A model generated the notes under the pieces. The model was given only the letters and a program-made list of their open reading frames with translations. It did no database searches and had not been told where the DNA came from. Of a stretch of 64,000 bases of DNA, positions 41,185 to 49,949 are shown one piece after another. Source of the DNA: an uncultured Faecalibacterium sp. (lineage in GTDB: Bacteria > Bacillota > Clostridia > Oscillospirales > Ruminococcaceae); contig CAKTCK010000007.1 in assembly GCA_934539245.1 (NCBI GenBank), positions 9,250 through 73,249 of the forward strand. Direction: 5' to 3'. The stretch's first letter is position 1; the number at the start of each line of letters is the position of its first letter. The position numbers and the translations under genes are program-made.

Positions 41185-42237
41185 ATGAAAAAAATCCTGT
41201 CCTTACTGCTGGTGTTCAGCCTTGCACTGAGCCTTGCAGCCTGCGGCGGCAGCGCAAGCTCTGCCGCTTCCAGCACGGCGGTGTCCGAAGCTGCTTCCTC
41301 TGCGGCTGCTTCTGAGGAAGAAACTGCTGCGCCGCTGTCTGCCACCGAGCCGCTGCGCATCGCGGGGCTGAAGGGCCCCACCACCATGGGTCTTGTCAAC
41401 CTGCTCTCGATGGAGCAGGCCGGTACCGCTGCTATGGACTATGATTTGCAGCTCTACGGCGCTGCGGATGAGATCGTGCCGCTGCTTATCAAGGGCGAGC
41501 TGGACATGGCCGCCATCCCGGCCAATCTGGCGGCGACCCTGTACCAAAAAACGAACGGCGGCATTCAGGCCGTGGCAGTGAACACCTTGGGCGTTTTGTA
41601 TGTGGTGGAGCAGGGCGACACCGTCCACAGCATGGCCGACCTCAAGGGCCGCACCATCCTGTCCACCGGCAAGGGCACTACCCCGGAGTATGTGCTGCGC
41701 TATCTGCTTACCGCCAACGGCATTGACCCGGACAAGGATGTGGACATCCAGTATTACAGCGAAGCTACCGAAGTGACCGCCCAGATGTCCAGCACGCAGG
41801 ACGCTATTGCGGTGCTGCCCCAGCCCTATGTGACTGCCGCCGGGCTGAAGGATGACACCCTGCGGGTAGCCCTTGACCTGACCGCCGAGTGGGACAAGGT
41901 GGCAGACACCCAGCTGATCACCGGTGTGACCGTGGTGCGCAAGGCCTACGCCGAGGAGCACCCGGACGTGGTAGCCGCCTTTCTGGCAGACTACGCCCAG
42001 AGCGTGAACGCCGCCAACACCGACCTGGATGGTACCGCCGCTCTGTGTGAGGAGCAGGGCGTGGTGGCAAAAGCTGCCATTGCCAAAAAGGCACTGCCCA
42101 ACTGCAACATCGTTTGCCTGACCGGCGAGGAACTGAAGGCAGACGCCGCCGGTTACCTGCAGGTGCTCTACGATGCCGACCCCGCCGCCGTGGGCGGTGC
42201 GCTGCCCGGCGAGGACTTCTACTGGACAGCCCAGTAA
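41185..42237 (+). CDS. Solute-binding lipoprotein, NrtA/SsuA-like, without adjacent transporter
   Basis: A 350-residue lipoprotein with a Sec-type signal (MKKILSLLLVFSLALSLAAC, Cys20), a Ser/Ala linker to about 50, and a periplasmic-binding fold resembling the nitrate/sulfonate/taurine group (LRIAGLKGPTTMGLVNLL, LIKGELDMAAIPANLA, LKGRTILSTGKGTTPEYVLRY). The ligand is unknown. No permease or ATPase gene follows; the transcript ends at the terminator at 42262, so partners must be encoded elsewhere. AAAAGGAG precedes the ATG. It is divergent from the Crp/Fnr regulator, which may control it. Confidence 0.87.
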   Translation: MKKILSLLLVFSLALSLAACGGSASSAASSTAVSEAASSAAASEEETAAPLSATEPLRIAGLKGPTTMGLVNLLSMEQAGTAAMDYDLQLYGAADEIVPLLIKGELDMAAIPANLAATLYQKTNGGIQAVAVNTLGVLYVVEQGDTVHSMADLKGRTILSTGKGTTPEYVLRYLLTANGIDPDKDVDIQYYSEATEVTAQMSSTQDAIAVLPQPYVTAAGLKDDTLRVALDLTAEWDKVADTQLITGVTVVRKAYAEEHPDVVAAFLADYAQSVNAANTDLDGTAALCEEQGVVAKAAIAKKALPNCNIVCLTGEELKADAAGYLQVLYDADPAAVGGALPGEDFYWTAQ

Positions 42238-42261
42238 CAGCCTGAAAAAGCATTCCATCTC

Positions 42262-42299
42262 CCGCCGTTCTGCCGTGGTACGCAGCGCGGCGGTTTTTT
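42262..42299 (+). terminator. Terminator after the solute-binding protein gene
   Basis: CCGCCG-CTGC pairs with GCAG-CGGCGG through a 2-by-2 internal loop, followed by six T residues. Confidence 0.85.
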
Positions 42300-42316
42300 G
42301 TTGAGAAAACGATTTT

Positions 42317-42343
42317 GAATGGCTTCCGCTGCGCTCTAGCCAT
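42317..42343. repeat. Short palindrome resembling the second half of the paired repeat
   Basis: AATGGCT (42317) and AGCCATT (42337) enclose a TCCGCTGCGCTC core. This is an inverted counterpart of the second palindrome of copy B (ATGGCC...GGCCAT, 42554 onward), so the 418-base gap 42238-42655 seems to contain repeat parts in both orientations. Confidence 0.45.
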
Positions 42344-42371
42344 TTTCAGCGGAAAAAATATTTTTTAATTC

Positions 42372-42412
42372 GCAATTCTGGAAAATCTGCGGATTTTCCA
42401 GAATTGCTTTTT
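42372..42412 (+). terminator. Perfect 16-base hairpin with T-run
   Basis: GCAATTCTGGAAAATC and its exact complement around TGCG, then five T residues. It looks like a second terminator, or part of the repeat cluster, since the gene upstream already has one. Confidence 0.6.
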
Positions 42413-42482
42413 CACAGGAGGGGCTGTAACGATAAAATGGCGGTTTAGAATGCACCTGTTGCTCACCGCTACGACCCCACCC

Positions 42483-42588
42483 GTGAAATAGCGTTTGGAG
42501 CGCTCCGCAGAGCGCGACAAACGCGAAACTATAAATAATAATACCTTGATTTATGGCCAGAGCGCCAGCGGAGGCCATTTTAAATCCT
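42483..42588. repeat. Paired palindromic repeat, copy B
   Basis: GCGTTTG...CAAACGC with nested GAGCGC pairing (42491-42524), then GAAAC, an AT-rich spacer, AATACC, and a second palindrome ATGGCC...GGCCAT ending TTTTAAATC. The order of parts and several words match copy A at 37619-37715 in the same orientation. Confidence 0.6.
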
Positions 42589-42593
42589 CCCGG

Positions 42594-42622
42594 TTGCAAT
42601 TCCGCTGCAAAAGTTCTACAAT
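42594..42622 (+). promoter_or_regulatory. Promoter of the C69 dipeptidase gene
   Basis: TTGCAA (42594-42599) and TACAAT (42617-42622) with a 17-base spacer, about 34 bases ahead of the start codon and directly after repeat copy B. Confidence 0.7.
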
Positions 42623-42655
42623 AGAGGCACATTATAGAATATGGAGGGAAAACCT

Positions 42656-44140
42656 ATGGCTTGCACTACCATTCTGGTCGGCAAGGCAGCATCGTACGAT
42701 GGCTCTACCATGATCGCCCGCAACGATGACTCCGGCTCCGGCCATTTCACCGCTAAAAAATTCACCGTGATCCACCCGGAGGATCTGCCCAAGACCTACC
42801 GCAGCGTCCTCTCCCATGTGGAGATCCCTCTGCCGGAGGGCGCACTGCGGTTTACCGCCATGCCCAACGCCGTGGAGGGCAAGGGCATCTGGGCAGCTTC
42901 CGGCGTCAATGCCGCCAACGTGGGCATGACCGCCACCGAGACCATCACCTCCAACCCCCGCGTGCTGGGTGCAGACCCGCTGGTGGAGTATCAGCCCGCC
43001 AAGGGCGAAAAGCCCGAGGTGCCCGGTGGCATTGGCGAGGAGGACATCGTCTATCTGGTGCTGCCCTACATCCACTCTGCCCGCGAGGGCGTGCTGCGTC
43101 TGGGCAGCCTGCTGGAGCAGTACGGTACTTACGAGATGAACGGCATCGCCTTTCAGGATGTAAACGAGATCTGGTGGCTGGAGACCATCGGCGGTCACCA
43201 CTGGATCGCCCGCCGTGTGCCGGACGATGTGTATGTGGTCATGCCCAACCAGCTGGGCATCGACACCTTTGATCTGGAAGATGCCTTCGGCGCACAGGAA
43301 AACTACCTCTGCTCTGCCGACCTGCGGGAGTTCATTGCCAAGAACCACTTGGACCTCTCTTTGGACGGCGCACTGAATCCCCGGGACGCCTTTGGCAGCC
43401 ACGATGACGCCGACCATGTTTACAACACCCCCCGTGCATGGTATATGCTGCGCTACCTCAACCCCCGCACATGGGTGTGGGAGGGTGCCGACGCCGACTA
43501 CACCCCCATGTCCGATGACCTGCCGTGGTGCATGGTGCCGGAGCGCAAGGTGACCCCGGAGGACATCAAGTATATGCTGTCCAGCCACTATCAGGGCACC
43601 CCCTACGACCCCTACCTGAGCTACGGCGACAAGTCTGCAAAGGGTGCATACCGTTCCATCGGCATCAACCGCAACGACTTTATGGCGCTTTTGCAGATGC
43701 GCCCCGACCAGCCGGAGGAATCCCGCGCAGTGGAGTGGGTGGCCTATGCTTCTAACGCCTTCAACACCATGGTGCCCTTCTACGCCAACGTGGAGCGCAC
43801 CCCGGAGTATCTGGCAAACACCACCGGCACCGTGTCCACCGATAACTTCTACTGGACCAGCCGCCTCATCGCCGCCATGGCAGATGCTTCCTATAATAAA
43901 TCCCTGTTCCACCTTGAGCGCTACGAGGAAGCCGTGTTCTCTGCCGGCCGTGCCCTGGTGAACCAGTATGACGCAAAGCTTGCCGCCGAGCCGGACGCTG
44001 CCCGCCGCGCCGCCCTGCGGGAGGAAGCCAACACCGCCATCGCCGCCATGCTGCAGGAGAAGGCCGCCGACACGCTGGACAAAGTCCTGTTTGAACTGAG
44101 CAGCCAGATGAAGAACGCCTACTCCCGCTCGGATGCCTGA
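42656..44140 (+). CDS. C69 family dipeptidase (PepD type)
   Basis: A 494-residue N-terminal-nucleophile peptidase of family C69, cleaving dipeptides in the cytoplasm. The start at 42656 puts the nucleophile at Cys3 (MACTTILVGKAASYDGST), as the family requires after Met removal, and TGGAGGGA lies upstream; the in-frame ATG at 42641 would bury that Cys. RNDDSGSGHF and EIWWLETIGGHHWIARRVPD are further family motifs. It has its own promoter and terminator. It could process peptides brought in by the opp system. Confidence 0.93.
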   Translation: MACTTILVGKAASYDGSTMIARNDDSGSGHFTAKKFTVIHPEDLPKTYRSVLSHVEIPLPEGALRFTAMPNAVEGKGIWAASGVNAANVGMTATETITSNPRVLGADPLVEYQPAKGEKPEVPGGIGEEDIVYLVLPYIHSAREGVLRLGSLLEQYGTYEMNGIAFQDVNEIWWLETIGGHHWIARRVPDDVYVVMPNQLGIDTFDLEDAFGAQENYLCSADLREFIAKNHLDLSLDGALNPRDAFGSHDDADHVYNTPRAWYMLRYLNPRTWVWEGADADYTPMSDDLPWCMVPERKVTPEDIKYMLSSHYQGTPYDPYLSYGDKSAKGAYRSIGINRNDFMALLQMRPDQPEESRAVEWVAYASNAFNTMVPFYANVERTPEYLANTTGTVSTDNFYWTSRLIAAMADASYNKSLFHLERYEEAVFSAGRALVNQYDAKLAAEPDAARRAALREEANTAIAAMLQEKAADTLDKVLFELSSQMKNAYSRSDA

Positions 44141-44192
44141 TTCAGACCAGCCTGAGCACCAAAACCGGTCACGACCGGTCACATAAACGCAG

Positions 44193-44230
44193 AAAAGACC
44201 ACCGCATACACAAGTGCGGTGGTCTTTTTT
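44193..44230 (+). terminator. Terminator of the dipeptidase gene
   Basis: AAAAGACCACCGCA pairs with TGCGGTGGTCTTTT around an 8-base loop, then more T residues. Confidence 0.9.
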
Positions 44231-44268
44231 GGCGTAAAGACACTCTTGTATCCCACCTATTAGCAACT

Positions 44269-44300
44269 GTGCACAAAAATTAAGGAAATTCTTTGTGCAC
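44269..44300. promoter_or_regulatory. Inverted repeat upstream of the fru promoter
   Basis: GTGCACAAA and TTTGTGCAC are perfect 9-base arms separated by 14 bases, 20-50 bases upstream of the -35 box. It is a candidate operator for FruR or a sugar-responsive activator. Confidence 0.5.
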
Positions 44301-44318
44301 GAAAATGACTGAAGATGA

Positions 44319-44346
44319 TTGATTTTGACGATATTTTTGCTATAAT
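44319..44346 (+). promoter_or_regulatory. Promoter of the fruRKA operon
   Basis: TTGATT (44319-44324) and TATAAT (44341-44346) with a 16-base spacer. A TTGACG at 44325 is too close to serve as -35. Confidence 0.6.
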
Positions 44347-44424
44347 AAAGCTACAGACAACCAAAACACGCCAAGACCGTGCAGAACCGGTCAGACGTGG
44401 GAAGGAAAGAAGGGGAAAGACACC

Positions 44425-45180
44425 ATGCTGGCAGAGGAACGTTTTGCACTGATCTTAGAGCAGCTGAACGAGAAGCGCACCGTGACGGTGCAGCAGCTGT
44501 GCGAGGCGCTGCACACCAGCGAATCCACCATCCGGCGTGACCTGACCGAGCTGGACCGGCAGGGCAGGCTGACCAAGGTGCACGGAGGGGCCACTCTGCC
44601 GGACAGCCGTTTTCTGGCAGACGAGCCCACCATGGAGGCCAAGGAGACGCTGGCTGTGGCAGAAAAGCGCAGCATCGCCGCAGCCGCCGCAGCGCTCATC
44701 ACCGCCGAGGATTTTGTGTTCATCGATGCAGGCACCACCACGCTGGAGCTGGTGCGGGCGCTGACGGGTGCGGCGCTCAAGGCTACCTATGTGACCAACG
44801 GTGTGGCGCACGCCCGGCTGCTGGCGCAAAAGGGGTGCCGGGTGTATCTGCCCGGCGGGCTGCTGCGCCCCCAGACCGAAGCCATCGTGGGTGCCCCGGC
44901 GGTCAGCAGCATCCAGCAGTATAACTTCACCAAAGCGTTCATGGGTGCCAACGGCGTGGCGCTGGAGGCGGGCTTTACCACCCCGGACCCCGAGGAAGCA
45001 GCGGTAAAAGCCGCAGCCGTCCACCGCGCAAGGGAAAGCTGGTTCCTTGTGGACGATGCCAAGTTTGCTAAAATTTACCCGGCGGTCATCACGGATCTGC
45101 ACAGCAGTGCCATCCTGACCAACCGCTGCCCGAATCCCAAGTATAAGCAGCATACCTTTGTAAAGGAGGCAGAAGTATGA
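44425..45180 (+). CDS. fruR: DeoR-family regulator of fructose use, FruR
   Basis: A 251-residue DeoR-type repressor. The N-terminal HTH (ERFALILEQLNEKRTVTVQQ, then LCEALHTSESTIRRDLTEL) and the C-terminal sugar-phosphate sensor domain (FIDAGTTTLELVRAL, TNGVAHARLLAQKG, KAFMGANGV) are complete. In this operon type the sensor reads fructose-1-phosphate. It overlaps fruK by four bases and heads the operon, so it probably controls its own promoter. Confidence 0.92.
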   Translation: MLAEERFALILEQLNEKRTVTVQQLCEALHTSESTIRRDLTELDRQGRLTKVHGGATLPDSRFLADEPTMEAKETLAVAEKRSIAAAAAALITAEDFVFIDAGTTTLELVRALTGAALKATYVTNGVAHARLLAQKGCRVYLPGGLLRPQTEAIVGAPAVSSIQQYNFTKAFMGANGVALEAGFTTPDPEEAAVKAAAVHRARESWFLVDDAKFAKIYPAVITDLHSSAILTNRCPNPKYKQHTFVKEAEV

Positions 45181-46082
45181 TCTACACCGTTACCTTTAAC
45201 CCGGCTATTGATTACGTTGTGCGTCTGGACGCACCGCTGGAAGTGGGCGCAGTGAACCGCGCCAAAGGCGAGGACTGCGTGCTGGGCGGCAAGGGCATCA
45301 ATGTGTCCGGCGTGCTGGCGCAGCTGGGCTGCGAGAGCGTGGCACTGGGCTTTGTGGCCGGCGAGACCGGCGCATGGCTGGAGCGCGGTCTGGCGGTGCA
45401 GGGACTGAAAACCGACTTTGTGCATCTGGAAAACGGCATGACCCGTATCAATGTCAAAATCAAGGCCGGGCAGGAGACCGAGCTGAACGGCGCAGGCCCT
45501 GCCATCCCGGAAAGTGCGTTGCAGCAGCTGGAAGCCCAGCTGGACAAGCTGGCCGAGGGCGATATCCTCATTCTGGCAGGCAGCATCCCGGCAAGCCTGC
45601 CGCAAAGCGTCTACGAGCGGCTGCTGGCGCGGCTGCAGGGCAGGGGCGTGCGTGCGGTGGTGGACGCCACCCGCGACCTGTTGGTGAACGTGCTGCCCTA
45701 CCACCCCTTCCTCATCAAGCCCAACAACCATGAGCTGGGCGAGATCGTGGGCAAGGTGCTGACCACTGATGCCGAGATCGTAGCCGCTGCCCGCACTCTG
45801 CAGGAAAAGGGCGCCCGCAACGTGCTGGTGAGCATGGCAGGGGACGGCGCGCTGCTGCTGGATGAACAGGGACAGGTGCACCGCATCGGCTGCCCCAAGG
45901 ACAAGGTAGTCAACAGCGTGGGCGCAGGCGACAGCATGGTGGCCGGTTTTGTGGCCGGGTATCTGCAAAGCCGCAGCTACGCGCAGGCGCTGCGTCTGGG
46001 CACCGCCTGCGGCAGCGCCACGGCCTTCAGCCTTGGGCTTGCCACAAAGGAAAAGATCGACGCACTGCTGGCGCAGCTTTGA
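45177..46082 (+). CDS. fruK: 1-phosphofructokinase FruK
   Basis: A 301-residue PfkB-family kinase turning fructose-1-phosphate into fructose-1,6-bisphosphate. The start TVTFNPAIDYVVRL, the GGKGINVSGVLAQLG motif and the PfkB signature NSVGAGDSMVAGFVAGYL with the catalytic Asp are intact. AAAGGAGG precedes the ATG. It works on the product of FruA, encoded next. Confidence 0.95.
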   Translation: MIYTVTFNPAIDYVVRLDAPLEVGAVNRAKGEDCVLGGKGINVSGVLAQLGCESVALGFVAGETGAWLERGLAVQGLKTDFVHLENGMTRINVKIKAGQETELNGAGPAIPESALQQLEAQLDKLAEGDILILAGSIPASLPQSVYERLLARLQGRGVRAVVDATRDLLVNVLPYHPFLIKPNNHELGEIVGKVLTTDAEIVAAARTLQEKGARNVLVSMAGDGALLLDEQGQVHRIGCPKDKVVNSVGAGDSMVAGFVAGYLQSRSYAQALRLGTACGSATAFSLGLATKEKIDALLAQL

Positions 46083-46111
46083 TAGGATAAAAGGAACAAG
46101 GAGAAACGTTT

Positions 46112-48040
46112 ATGCGCATCACCGAGTTATTTACCGCACAGTCCATTGCGCTGGACGAGGCGCTGCAGACGCAGGAGCAGATCCTGAGCCGTCTGGTGGA
46201 ATTGCAGGCTACCCACGGCAACATCACCGATAAGGAGGCCTACAAAAAGGCGCTCTACGCCCGCGAGGCCGAGGGCTCTACCTATGTGGACAACGGCATC
46301 ACCGTGCCCCACGCCAAGACCAATGTGGTTACCCGCCCCAGTCTGGCCGCCCTGCGGCTGAGCACCCCGGTGCAGTACAACGCCGAGGATGACGGCACCA
46401 CCGACCTGCTGTTTGCCATTGCCGCACCGGAAAACGGCAGCCTGCACGTTGATATGCTGGCCCGCATGATGCAGATGCTGATGAACGAGGACTTTGTGGA
46501 AAAGCTTAAAGCTGCCAAAACCCCCAAGGAGTTCTTGGAGTGCATCGACGCGCAGGAGGAGGCACAGTTCGGCACAGAAAGCTTTACCCAGCAGACCATC
46601 CCGCAGGACGGCTACCGCATTCTGGCTGTGACTGCCTGCGTCAACGGCATCGCCCACACCTACATGGCAGCAGAAGCACTGACCAAGGCCGGTGACAAGC
46701 TGGGTCTGCCCACCAAGGTGGAGACCAACGGCTCGGACGGCGCAAAGAACATCCTGACCCGCGCCGAGATCGCCGCCTGTGACGGCATCATCGTGGCAGC
46801 GGAGAAAAAAGTGGACACCGCCCGCTTTGATGGCAAGCCGGTGCTGTTTACCCGGGTAGATGACGGCATCCACAAGCCGGAGGAACTCATTAAGAAAATC
46901 GCCCACGGCGAGGTGCCCGTGTTCCACGCCGAGGGCGGCGCAGCAGCCGAGGATGACGCTGCCGGCAAGGACAGCTTTGGACGCAGCCTGTACAAGAACC
47001 TGATGAACGGCGTTTCCCACATGCTGCCCTTCGTGGTGGGCGGCGGCATCATGATCGCGCTGGCCTTCCTGCTGGATGATTACAGCATCAACCCTGCAAA
47101 CTTCGGCATGAACACCCCTGTTGCCGCCTTCTTCAAGACGGTGGGCGGCGCAGCCTTCGGCTATATGCTGCCCATTCTGGCAGGTTTTATTGCCATGTCT
47201 ATTGCTGACCGTCCGGGTCTTGCCGTAGGCTTTGCCGGCGGCGTGCTGGCTATGAACGGAACCAACTTCACCGACCTTGCCGCAGGCAGCACCACCGGCA
47301 TCTCCGGCGGCTTCCTTGCAGCGCTGCTGGCCGGTTTTGCAGCGGGCTACATCGTGCAGTTCCTCAAAAAGATCACCGAAAAGCTGCCCGCCAGCCTGAA
47401 CGGTATCCGCCCCATGCTCATCTACCCGCTGGGCGGTATTCTCATCGTAGGTGCGATGATGTGCGCCGTGAACCCGGTAATGGGCATGATCAACACCGCC
47501 ATGACCGACTGGCTGAACGCACTGGGCGGCAGCTCCAAGGTGCTGCTGGGCGCCATCGTGGCCGGTATGATGAGCGTGGATATGGGCGGCCCGGTCAACA
47601 AGGCAGCCTACGTCTTTGGCACCGCAGCCCTTGCTTCCGGCAACTACGAGGTGATGGCTGCCGTCATGGTGGGCGGCATGGTGCCTCCCATCGCCATCGC
47701 CCTGTCCACCACCTTCTGCCCCCGCAAGTGGACGCCGGAGGAGCGCCGCAACGGCATCGTGAACTACGTTATGGGTCTGTGCTTCGTGTCTGAGGGTGCT
47801 ATCCCCTACGCAGCAGCCGACCCGCTGCGTGTCCTGCCCAGCTGCGTTGTTGGCTCTGCGGTCGCAGGTGCGCTCTCTATGACCTTTGGCTGCGCACTGC
47901 GCGCACCTCACGGCGGCATCTTCGTGTTCCCGGTGGTGGATCATGCTGTGCTGTACTGTGTGGCACTGGCTGTGGGCAGCGTGCTGGGTGCAGTGATCCT
48001 GAGCCTTGTCAAAAAGACCCAGCCCGCCGAGGCAAAGTAA
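46112..48040 (+). CDS. fruA: PTS fructose transporter EIIABC, FruA
   Basis: A 642-residue three-domain permease that takes up and phosphorylates fructose. Domains in order: IIA with the phospho-His in VDNGITVPHAK (H67); IIB with the phospho-Cys in AVTACVNGIAHTYMAAEAL (C176); and a IIC membrane domain from about residue 295 with VVGGGIMIALAFLLDD and the family MGGPVNKAAYVFG. The A-B-C order is one of the usual fructose-PTS layouts. AAGGAG precedes the ATG. HPr and enzyme I are encoded elsewhere. Confidence 0.95.
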   Translation: MRITELFTAQSIALDEALQTQEQILSRLVELQATHGNITDKEAYKKALYAREAEGSTYVDNGITVPHAKTNVVTRPSLAALRLSTPVQYNAEDDGTTDLLFAIAAPENGSLHVDMLARMMQMLMNEDFVEKLKAAKTPKEFLECIDAQEEAQFGTESFTQQTIPQDGYRILAVTACVNGIAHTYMAAEALTKAGDKLGLPTKVETNGSDGAKNILTRAEIAACDGIIVAAEKKVDTARFDGKPVLFTRVDDGIHKPEELIKKIAHGEVPVFHAEGGAAAEDDAAGKDSFGRSLYKNLMNGVSHMLPFVVGGGIMIALAFLLDDYSINPANFGMNTPVAAFFKTVGGAAFGYMLPILAGFIAMSIADRPGLAVGFAGGVLAMNGTNFTDLAAGSTTGISGGFLAALLAGFAAGYIVQFLKKITEKLPASLNGIRPMLIYPLGGILIVGAMMCAVNPVMGMINTAMTDWLNALGGSSKVLLGAIVAGMMSVDMGGPVNKAAYVFGTAALASGNYEVMAAVMVGGMVPPIAIALSTTFCPRKWTPEERRNGIVNYVMGLCFVSEGAIPYAAADPLRVLPSCVVGSAVAGALSMTFGCALRAPHGGIFVFPVVDHAVLYCVALAVGSVLGAVILSLVKKTQPAEAK

Positions 48041-48080
48041 CAAGCCATTCTCTTTCTCCATTACGGATAAGTTCTCCATA

Positions 48081-48125
48081 AACGCAAAGGGGGCTGCCGC
48101 ACACCGCGGCGGTCCCTTTTGCGTT
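48081..48125 (+). terminator. Terminator of the fruRKA operon
   Basis: AACGCAAA-GG...GCCGC pairs with GCGGC...CC-TTTTGCGTT; a long interrupted stem whose descending arm is T-rich. Confidence 0.75.
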
Positions 48126-48216
48126 TTGCGCAAGCGCCATTTTCACAAAAAACAGGACAATATACCGCCCAAAACGGCTTATCCTGCCAGAATTGCGTTC
48201 TGCGCTTTGTTTTGCA

Positions 48217-48245
48217 TTGCACCCCATCCCGGGCTGTGGTATACT
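48217..48245 (+). promoter_or_regulatory. Promoter of the DUF1846 gene
   Basis: TTGCAC (48217-48222) and TATACT (48240-48245) with a 17-base spacer. Confidence 0.75.
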
Positions 48246-48305
48246 TATACTTGTGATTTTAAAGCCCGGGTATGGTGTGCCCGGCCACCAGAGAGGAAAC
48301 GAACG

Positions 48306-49799
48306 ATGAAAATAGGATTTGACAACGACAAATATCTTTCGATGCAGTCTGAGCATATCCGCGAGCGCATCAAGAAGTTTGACAATAAGCTGTATCTGGA
48401 ATTCGGCGGCAAGCTGTTCGACGATTACCACGCTTCCCGCGTGCTGCCCGGCTTTCAGCCGGACTCCAAGCTGCAGATGCTGCTGCAGCTCAAGGAGCAG
48501 GCCGAGATCGTTATCGTCATCAGCGCCGAGGACATCATCAGCAGCAAGGTGCGCGGCGACTACGGCATCACCTACGATCTGGATGTGCTGCGCCTCATCG
48601 ACGCTTTTCAGGAGGTGGGGCTGTATGTGGGCAGCGTGTGCGTGACCAAGTACACCGCCGCCGCCGAGGTGGAAGCTTTTGAAAAGCGGCTGAACAGTCT
48701 GGGCATCCGCACCTTCCGTCACTACAAGATCCCCGGCTACCCCAACGACGTGGCACGCATCGTCAGCGATGAGGGCTATGGCCGCAACGAGTACATTGAG
48801 ACCGAGCGCCCGCTGGTGGTCATCACCGCGCCCGGCCCCGGCAGCGGAAAAATGGCCGTCTGCCTGTCCCAGCTGTACCATGAATACAAGCGCGGCGTCA
48901 AGGCCGGTTACGCCAAGTTCGAGACCTTCCCCATCTGGAACATTCCCCTGAAGCATCCGGTCAATCTGGCCTACGAGGCCGCCACCGCTGACCTGAACGA
49001 TGTGAACATGATCGACCCCTTCCATCTGGAAGCCTACGGCGTGACCACCGTGAACTACAACCGCGACATTGAGATTTTCCCGGTGGTGAACGCGATGTTC
49101 GAGCTGATCGCAGGGCAGAGCCCCTATAAGTCCCCCACGGACATGGGCGTGAACATGGCCGGCAACTGCATCGTGGACGATGCAGTCTGCTGCGAAGCTT
49201 CCCGCAAGGAGATCGTGCGCCGGTACTACAAGTGCCTGTGCGAGCAGAAGATCACCGGCACCGCCAAGGAGAGCGAGCGCTATAAGCTGGAGCTGCTGAT
49301 GAATCAGGCAGGGCTGACTATGGGCGCGCGGCAGGTGGAAAAGCAGGCGCACGCCCGTAGCGAGGCCACCGGCGGCGCACCGGCTGCTGCCATTGAGTTG
49401 AGCGACGGCACCGTCATCACCGGCAAGACCGGCCCGCTGCTGGGTGCTACCGCAAGCGCTCTGATCAATGCGCTCAAGTATCTGGCGGGCATCCCGCAGG
49501 AGACGGATCTGGTCAGCGCCACCGCCATCGAGCCTATCCAGACTCTCAAGACCAACTATCTGGGCGGCAAAAACCCCCGTCTGCACACCGACGAGATCCT
49601 GATCGCCCTGTCCAGCTCTGCTGCTTCCAGCGAGCTTGCCGCAGCGGCCATGCACCAGCTGCCCAACCTCAAGGGCTGCGATGTGCACTCCACCGTGCTG
49701 CTTTCCAGCGTGGACAGCAGCACCCTGAACCGTCTGGGTATGTACCTGACCTGCGATCCCGTCTACGAGGAAGAGGACCGCAAGTACCATAAGCTGTAA
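48306..49799 (+). CDS. DUF1846 family protein
   Basis: A 497-residue cytoplasmic protein of DUF1846, widely conserved in Firmicutes. It shows the family start KIGFDNDKYLSMQSEHIRER, a nucleotide-binding-like APGPGSGKMAVCLSQLYHEY stretch (about 172-191) and NMAGNCIVDDAVCCEASR. Function is unproven; the Gly-rich loop suggests a nucleotide-linked role. It stands alone with its own promoter and terminator. GAGAGGAAAC precedes the ATG; longer in-frame ORF sequence upstream crosses the fruA terminator and is not coding. Confidence 0.92.
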   Translation: MKIGFDNDKYLSMQSEHIRERIKKFDNKLYLEFGGKLFDDYHASRVLPGFQPDSKLQMLLQLKEQAEIVIVISAEDIISSKVRGDYGITYDLDVLRLIDAFQEVGLYVGSVCVTKYTAAAEVEAFEKRLNSLGIRTFRHYKIPGYPNDVARIVSDEGYGRNEYIETERPLVVITAPGPGSGKMAVCLSQLYHEYKRGVKAGYAKFETFPIWNIPLKHPVNLAYEAATADLNDVNMIDPFHLEAYGVTTVNYNRDIEIFPVVNAMFELIAGQSPYKSPTDMGVNMAGNCIVDDAVCCEASRKEIVRRYYKCLCEQKITGTAKESERYKLELLMNQAGLTMGARQVEKQAHARSEATGGAPAAAIELSDGTVITGKTGPLLGATASALINALKYLAGIPQETDLVSATAIEPIQTLKTNYLGGKNPRLHTDEILIALSSSAASSELAAAAMHQLPNLKGCDVHSTVLLSSVDSSTLNRLGMYLTCDPVYEEEDRKYHKL

Positions 49800-49818
49800 A
49801 AATAAAAGAAAAACTGAT

Positions 49819-49860
49819 AAACACCCCGGTCAGAGCCGTCAGGCTTTGACCGGGGTGTTT
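49819..49860 (+). terminator. Terminator of the DUF1846 gene
   Basis: AAACACCCCGGTCA pairs with TGACCGGGGTGTTT around a 14-base loop that itself pairs (AGCC/GGCT). Confidence 0.85.
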
Positions 49861-49870
49861 ATGCTATTGC

Positions 49871-49899
49871 TTGCTACTTGTCCGCAGATGTGGTACACT
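49871..49899 (+). promoter_or_regulatory. Promoter of the NSS transporter gene
   Basis: TTGCTA (49871-49876) and TACACT (49894-49899) with a 17-base spacer. Confidence 0.6.
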
Positions 49900-49949
49900 T
49901 GTTCTGCTTATATTTATTATAAAGCGGATAGGAAAAGAGGAACAACAAT

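Noticed and set aside
44325..44346. TTGACG next to TATAAT as the fru promoter
   Set aside because: The spacing is only 10 bases; TTGATT with a 16-base spacer fits better.
46127..48133. A 668-residue open frame on the minus strand opposite fruA
   Set aside because: Same pattern: a shadow of a strongly conserved coding frame with a nonsensical His/Gly/Ala-rich translation. The similar long frame at 6319-8469 opposite feoB was rejected for the same reason.
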